Shown here: one piece after another, positions 4,939-7,421 of the stretch | How positions within the stretch are numbered: position 1 is the stretch's first letter | Layout of the letters: the number at the start of each line of letters is the position of its first letter | Source: Rubrivivax sp. | Lineage (GTDB): Bacteria; Pseudomonadota; Gammaproteobacteria; Burkholderiales; Burkholderiaceae | NCBI GenBank assembly: GCA_004211235.1 | Contig: SEEY01000350.1 | Location: 1-7,421 of the forward strand | Reading direction: 5' to 3' | DNA length: 7,421 nt | Notes under the pieces: generated by a model | Databases searched by the model: none | Told to the model about the DNA's origin: nothing | What the model saw: only the letters and a program-made list of their open reading frames with translations | Translations under genes and position numbers: made by a program

Positions 4939-5607
4939 ATGATCGTCAAGACCCTCGGGCAGGTCGATTACCTGCCCACGCTGGAGGCCATGCGCGCCTT
5001 CACGGCGGCCCGGGACGCGGACACGCCGGACGAACTCTGGCTCTGCGAGCACCCGCCCACCTTCACCCAAGGCATCGCCGGCAAGCCGGAGCACCTGCTG
5101 CTGCCCGGCGACATCCCCGTGGTGCCGACCGAGCGTGGCGGTCAGGTCACGTATCACGGTCCCGGCCAGGTGACGGCCTATCCGCTGGTCGACCTGCGGC
5201 GACTGGGCATCTTCGTCAAGGAATACGTCTTCCGCCTGGAGACGGCGCTGATCCAGACGCTGGACGGCTACGGCGTGACCGGCCTGCGCGTCGCCAGCGC
5301 GCCCGGCATCTACGTGCGCCCGGCCGACCCTGCAAGCCACGCGGCGCTGGCGGGCCCCGTCGACCCCGCCAACGCCTTCAAGGGTTTGGCCAAGATCGCC
5401 GCCCTGGGCATCAAGGTCAGCCGCCACTGCACCTTTCACGGCCTCGCGTTGAACGTCGCGATGGACCTGGAACCCTTCCAGCGCATCAACCCTTGCGGCT
5501 ACGAAGGGCTAGCAACCACTTCCCTCGATAAACTCGGGGTTTTCACCGACTGGCCGACCGCGGCCGGCCGGCTCGCCGAGCGGCTCTCGGCACAGCTCAC
5601 GCCATGA
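4939..5607 (+). CDS. lipB: Lipoyl(octanoyl) transferase
   Basis: LipB transfers octanoate from octanoyl-acyl carrier protein to the lipoyl-domain lysine of 2-oxoacid dehydrogenases and the glycine cleavage H protein, in the cytoplasm. The 222-residue product shows the substrate-pocket motif '[12 protein letters not shown]' (66-77), Lys152 in '[17 protein letters not shown]', and Cys186 in 'INPCGY'; the Lys/Cys pair corresponds to the catalytic dyad of the family (E. coli Lys135 and Cys169). A loop at about 127-147 ('[20 protein letters not shown]') is longer than in E. coli. The frame is open far upstream, with ATGs at 4927, 4930 and 4939. I chose 4939 because the family starts MIV-LG-VDY and because the upstream ATGs overlap a -10-like element; none has a Shine-Dalgarno at proper distance. 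The stop overlaps the lipA start (ATGA). Confidence 0.95.
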   Translation: MIVKTLGQVDYLPTLEAMRAFTAARDADTPDELWLCEHPPTFTQGIAGKPEHLLLPGDIPVVPTERGGQVTYHGPGQVTAYPLVDLRRLGIFVKEYVFRLETALIQTLDGYGVTGLRVASAPGIYVRPADPASHAALAGPVDPANAFKGLAKIAALGIKVSRHCTFHGLALNVAMDLEPFQRINPCGYEGLATTSLDKLGVFTDWPTAAGRLAERLSAQLTP

Positions 5608-6578
5608 CCATGTCCGACACGACGACCACCTACGACCCGACGATCAAGCAGAAGGCCGAGGCCAAGACCTCGCGCATCCCGATCAAGATCGTGCCGGCCG
5701 AGGTGCTGAAGAAGCCCGACTGGATCCGCGTCAAGGCCGGTTCGCCGAGCACGCGTTTTTACGAGATCAAGCAGATCCTGCGCGAGCACAAGCTGCACAC
5801 GGTCTGCGAGGAAGCGTCCTGCCCGAACATCGGCGAGTGCTTCGGCAAGGGCACGGCCACCTTCATGATCATGGGCGACAAGTGCACGCGCCGCTGCCCG
5901 TTCTGCGACGTTGGCCACGGCCGGCCGGACCCGCTGGACGTGGACGAGCCGCTGAACCTAGCCAAGACGATCGCCGCGCTCAAGCTCAAGTACGTCGTCA
6001 TCACCAGCGTCGACCGCGACGACCTGAAGGACGGCGGCGCCGGTCATTTCGCCGAGTGCATCAGCAAGACGCGCGAGCTCAGCCCGGCGACGCAGATCGA
6101 GGTGCTGGTGCCCGACTTCCGCGGCCGCGCCGACCGCGCGCTGAACATCCTGAAGGCCGCGCCGCCCGACGTGATGAACCACAACCTGGAAACCGCCCCG
6201 CGTCTCTACAAGGAAGCGCGCCCGGGCTCGGACTACCAGTTCAGCCTGGACCTGCTGCGGCGCTTCAAGGAAGAAGTGCCGGGCGTGCCGACCAAGAGCG
6301 GCATCATGGTCGGCCTGGGCGAGACCGACGACGAGATCCGCCAGGTGATGCGCGACATGCGCGCCCACCACATCGACATGATCACCATCGGCCAGTACCT
6401 GGCCCCGTCAGGCCACCACCTGCCGGTGCGCCGCTACGTGACGCCGGACATGTTCAAGCAGTTCGAGAAGGAAGCCTACGAGCTGGGTTTCACGCACGCG
6501 GCAGTCGGCGCGATGGTGCGCTCCAGCTACCACGCGGACGAGCAGGCCCACGCAGCGCTGAACCCGACCGCGGCCTGA
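5604..6578 (+). CDS. lipA: Lipoyl synthase (radical SAM)
   Basis: LipA inserts two sulfur atoms into the octanoyl chain delivered by LipB, making lipoyl groups. The 324-residue protein has both [4Fe-4S] sites: the auxiliary cluster motif C-x4-C-x5-C at Cys68, Cys73 and Cys79, and the radical SAM motif C-x3-C-x2-C at Cys94, Cys98 and Cys101. The C-terminal '[10 protein letters not shown]' (306-315) supplies the conserved serine that ligates the auxiliary cluster. Other hallmarks are '[16 protein letters not shown]' (134-149), '[11 protein letters not shown]' (192-202) and 'GLGETDDEI' (237-245). Length is typical. The ATG at 5604 overlaps the lipB stop as ATGA, indicating translational coupling; a second ATG at 5610 is a possible alternative. 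The stop abuts that of the convergent downstream gene without a spacer. Confidence 0.97.
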   Translation: MTMSDTTTTYDPTIKQKAEAKTSRIPIKIVPAEVLKKPDWIRVKAGSPSTRFYEIKQILREHKLHTVCEEASCPNIGECFGKGTATFMIMGDKCTRRCPFCDVGHGRPDPLDVDEPLNLAKTIAALKLKYVVITSVDRDDLKDGGAGHFAECISKTRELSPATQIEVLVPDFRGRADRALNILKAAPPDVMNHNLETAPRLYKEARPGSDYQFSLDLLRRFKEEVPGVPTKSGIMVGLGETDDEIRQVMRDMRAHHIDMITIGQYLAPSGHHLPVRRYVTPDMFKQFEKEAYELGFTHAAVGAMVRSSYHADEQAHAALNPTAA

Positions 6579-6582
6579 TCAG
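6575..6582 (+). other. CTGATCAG octamer at lipA/DUF1460 convergent stops
   Basis: The lipA stop TGA (6576-6578) and the complement of the opposite stop, TCA (6579-6581), are fused in the same 8-base palindrome seen at 4248-4255, again with no base between the two convergent genes. Confidence 0.85.
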
Positions 6583-7421
6583 CCCGCCAACGCGGCAGGC
6601 CGGGCCGGCCTGGGCTGCGGCGCCATCGGCGGCACCTGCGGCGCGTCGTTCAGGCGCAGGAACTTGAAGCCGGCCAGCGCCGCCTTGTTCTGCCCGGCCT
6701 GACGCGCATCGCGTTCAGTGAGCCGGGCGATGAAGCCCTGCAGCGTCTCCTCGCGCACCTGCGGCTCGGCCGAATGCAGGATGTGGCGCTGGCCGTCGCT
6801 GCCGATGACGATGAGGCCGACGTGCGAAGCCCAGTAGCCGCCATCCCGGCCCGAGATCACGTTGACGAAGTCGCCGGCCTGCAGCTGCGCCTCGATGGCG
6901 GCGACGTCCTGCTTGGCGATGTAGACGTCCTCGAACTGCTGGACTGGGATGTCGCGCACGATCTTGAACTGCATCTGCAGGAAGGCCCGGCGGTCGATGC
7001 GCTGGCGGTAGGCCTGCGTCGGTGCGCCCAGCGCGCCGGTGACGTCCCGGACGAGCCACTGGTTCGCGATGTTCCAGTCGGCCTCGGTGTAGTGGTTGCG
7101 CGAGGCCACGCCGATGACGCCGTCGCGGTAGCGGATGCGCTGCAGCATCCAGAAGAACTCCTCCCAGGACGCACTCAGCGCCATCGCGTAGATGTGCTCG
7201 GCGAAGACCACGCAGTCGCTCTTGGCGAGATTGAACAGCGGTTGCGCGTCGAAGGTCTCGTACGGGAACTCGCCCAGCAGATACAGCTCGTAGGGCTGGC
7301 CGATGTTCTTGCGCGCCAGCGTGGCGATGCGCCGGCGCAGGTCCGGCTGGTCCAGCTGCTGCCAGGCGAGGAAGCGGCCCAGCTCGGCGGGCTGCATCTG
7401 GTGCAGCGGCTTGTTGAGCAA
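6579..7421 (-). CDS. DUF1460 (NlpC/P60-like) protein, 5' end cut by the window
   Basis: The frame is open to the window edge, so the N-terminus is probably missing; a TTG at the very edge is not a supported start. The 280 visible residues match the DUF1460 family, papain-like NlpC/P60 relatives of which some are N-acetylmuramoyl-L-alanine amidases acting on peptidoglycan fragments. Signature segments are 'IGQPY' (40-44), 'SDCVVFAEHIYAMAL' (68-82) with the probable nucleophile Cys70, 'RIRYRDGVIGVASRNHYTEA' (95-114), 'LQAGDFVNVIS' (180-190), 'ASHVGLIV' (198-205) with the probable catalytic His200, and 'HILHSAEPQV' (213-222). Residue numbers count from the window edge. The proline/alanine-rich tail is low complexity. 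A signal peptide cannot be judged. It converges with lipA, stop against stop. A cell-wall role is inferred from the family. Confidence 0.85.
   Translation of the reverse strand: MLNKPLHQMQPAELGRFLAWQQLDQPDLRRRIATLARKNIGQPYELYLLGEFPYETFDAQPLFNLAKSDCVVFAEHIYAMALSASWEEFFWMLQRIRYRDGVIGVASRNHYTEADWNIANQWLVRDVTGALGAPTQAYRQRIDRRAFLQMQFKIVRDIPVQQFEDVYIAKQDVAAIEAQLQAGDFVNVISGRDGGYWASHVGLIVIGSDGQRHILHSAEPQVREETLQGFIARLTERDARQAGQNKAALAGFKFLRLNDAPQVPPMAPQPRPARPAALAG
6596..6612. other. GC-rich inverted repeat just past the lipA stop
   Basis: CAGGCCG (6596-6602) and CGGCCTG (6606-6612) form a 7-bp stem with a 3-nt loop, inside the last codons of the DUF1460 gene and 18 nt after the lipA stop. There is no T tract on either side, so it is not an intrinsic terminator. 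It might slow polymerase or protect the lipA mRNA 3' end. It may equally be a by-product of proline/alanine/arginine codons in GC-rich DNA. Confidence 0.35.

Noticed and set aside
4934..4949. Minus-strand TTGACG (complement of 4944-4949) as a -35 for the Sel1 gene.
   Set aside because: The hexamer fits, but 16-18 bases further on there is no acceptable -10 (TAGGCA or similar), so I do not annotate a promoter.
6596..6612. Terminator for lipA at the GC-rich inverted repeat.
   Set aside because: No T tract follows on either strand, and the repeat lies within the coding tail of the opposite gene.
1..7421. Mobile element, phage, CRISPR or defence island.
   Set aside because: No transposase, integrase, direct or terminal repeats, spacer arrays or composition break were seen; every sizeable gene is a chromosomal housekeeping or envelope type.

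Overview
This window looks like ordinary chromosomal core sequence from a high-GC betaproteobacterium, most likely a Burkholderiales member near the Rubrivivax/Leptothrix/Roseateles group. That rests on the strong G/C bias at third codon positions, the Burkholderiales-like protein sequences (LipB, LipA, the DUF493 protein, the thioredoxin-like ferredoxin) and the ybeD-lipB-lipA neighbourhood. I see no rRNA, tRNA, CRISPR array, transposase, integrase or attachment site. The genus is an inference from remembered families, not a database result.

Layout. At the left edge (1-45, minus strand) only the first 15 codons of a divergent gene are present, with a good ribosome binding site; HemB is a guess. 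The 280-base gap that follows (46-325) is not empty. It holds a plausible promoter, a roughly 110-nt candidate small RNA with three consecutive hairpins ending in a textbook intrinsic terminator, and then a -10-like element just before the next start codon. A plus-strand operon-like run follows: hemJ/CopD-family membrane protein (326-754), long VanZ-domain membrane protein (770-1870), thioredoxin-like [2Fe-2S] ferredoxin (1887-2213), short alpha/beta hydrolase (2210-2758), D,D-carboxypeptidase (2781-3926) and DUF493/YbeD (3940-4251). A minus-strand secreted Sel1-repeat gene (4252-4881) sits between ybeD and the lipoate genes. lipB (4939-5607) and lipA (5604-6578) form a tight overlapping pair. 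The right edge is a minus-strand DUF1460 (NlpC/P60-like) gene that runs off the window.

How the genes work together. LipB moves octanoyl groups from acyl carrier protein to lipoyl domains, and LipA inserts the two sulfurs to make lipoate. YbeD is their usual neighbour. HemJ would catalyse the penultimate step of heme synthesis. DacC trims peptidoglycan stem peptides, and the DUF1460 protein may also act on peptidoglycan, so the window mixes cofactor synthesis and cell-wall functions without forming one pathway.

Most worth a second look: (1) the candidate sRNA at about 151-265, whose first hairpin loop exposes an anti-Shine-Dalgarno UCCUCCC sequence; (2) an alpha/beta hydrolase that appears to have lost, in frame, the block containing its catalytic nucleophile; (3) a shared TGCCYATRAT-N7-ATG arrangement in front of hemJ and lipB that suggests leaderless transcripts. 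I found no convincing new multi-gene system.
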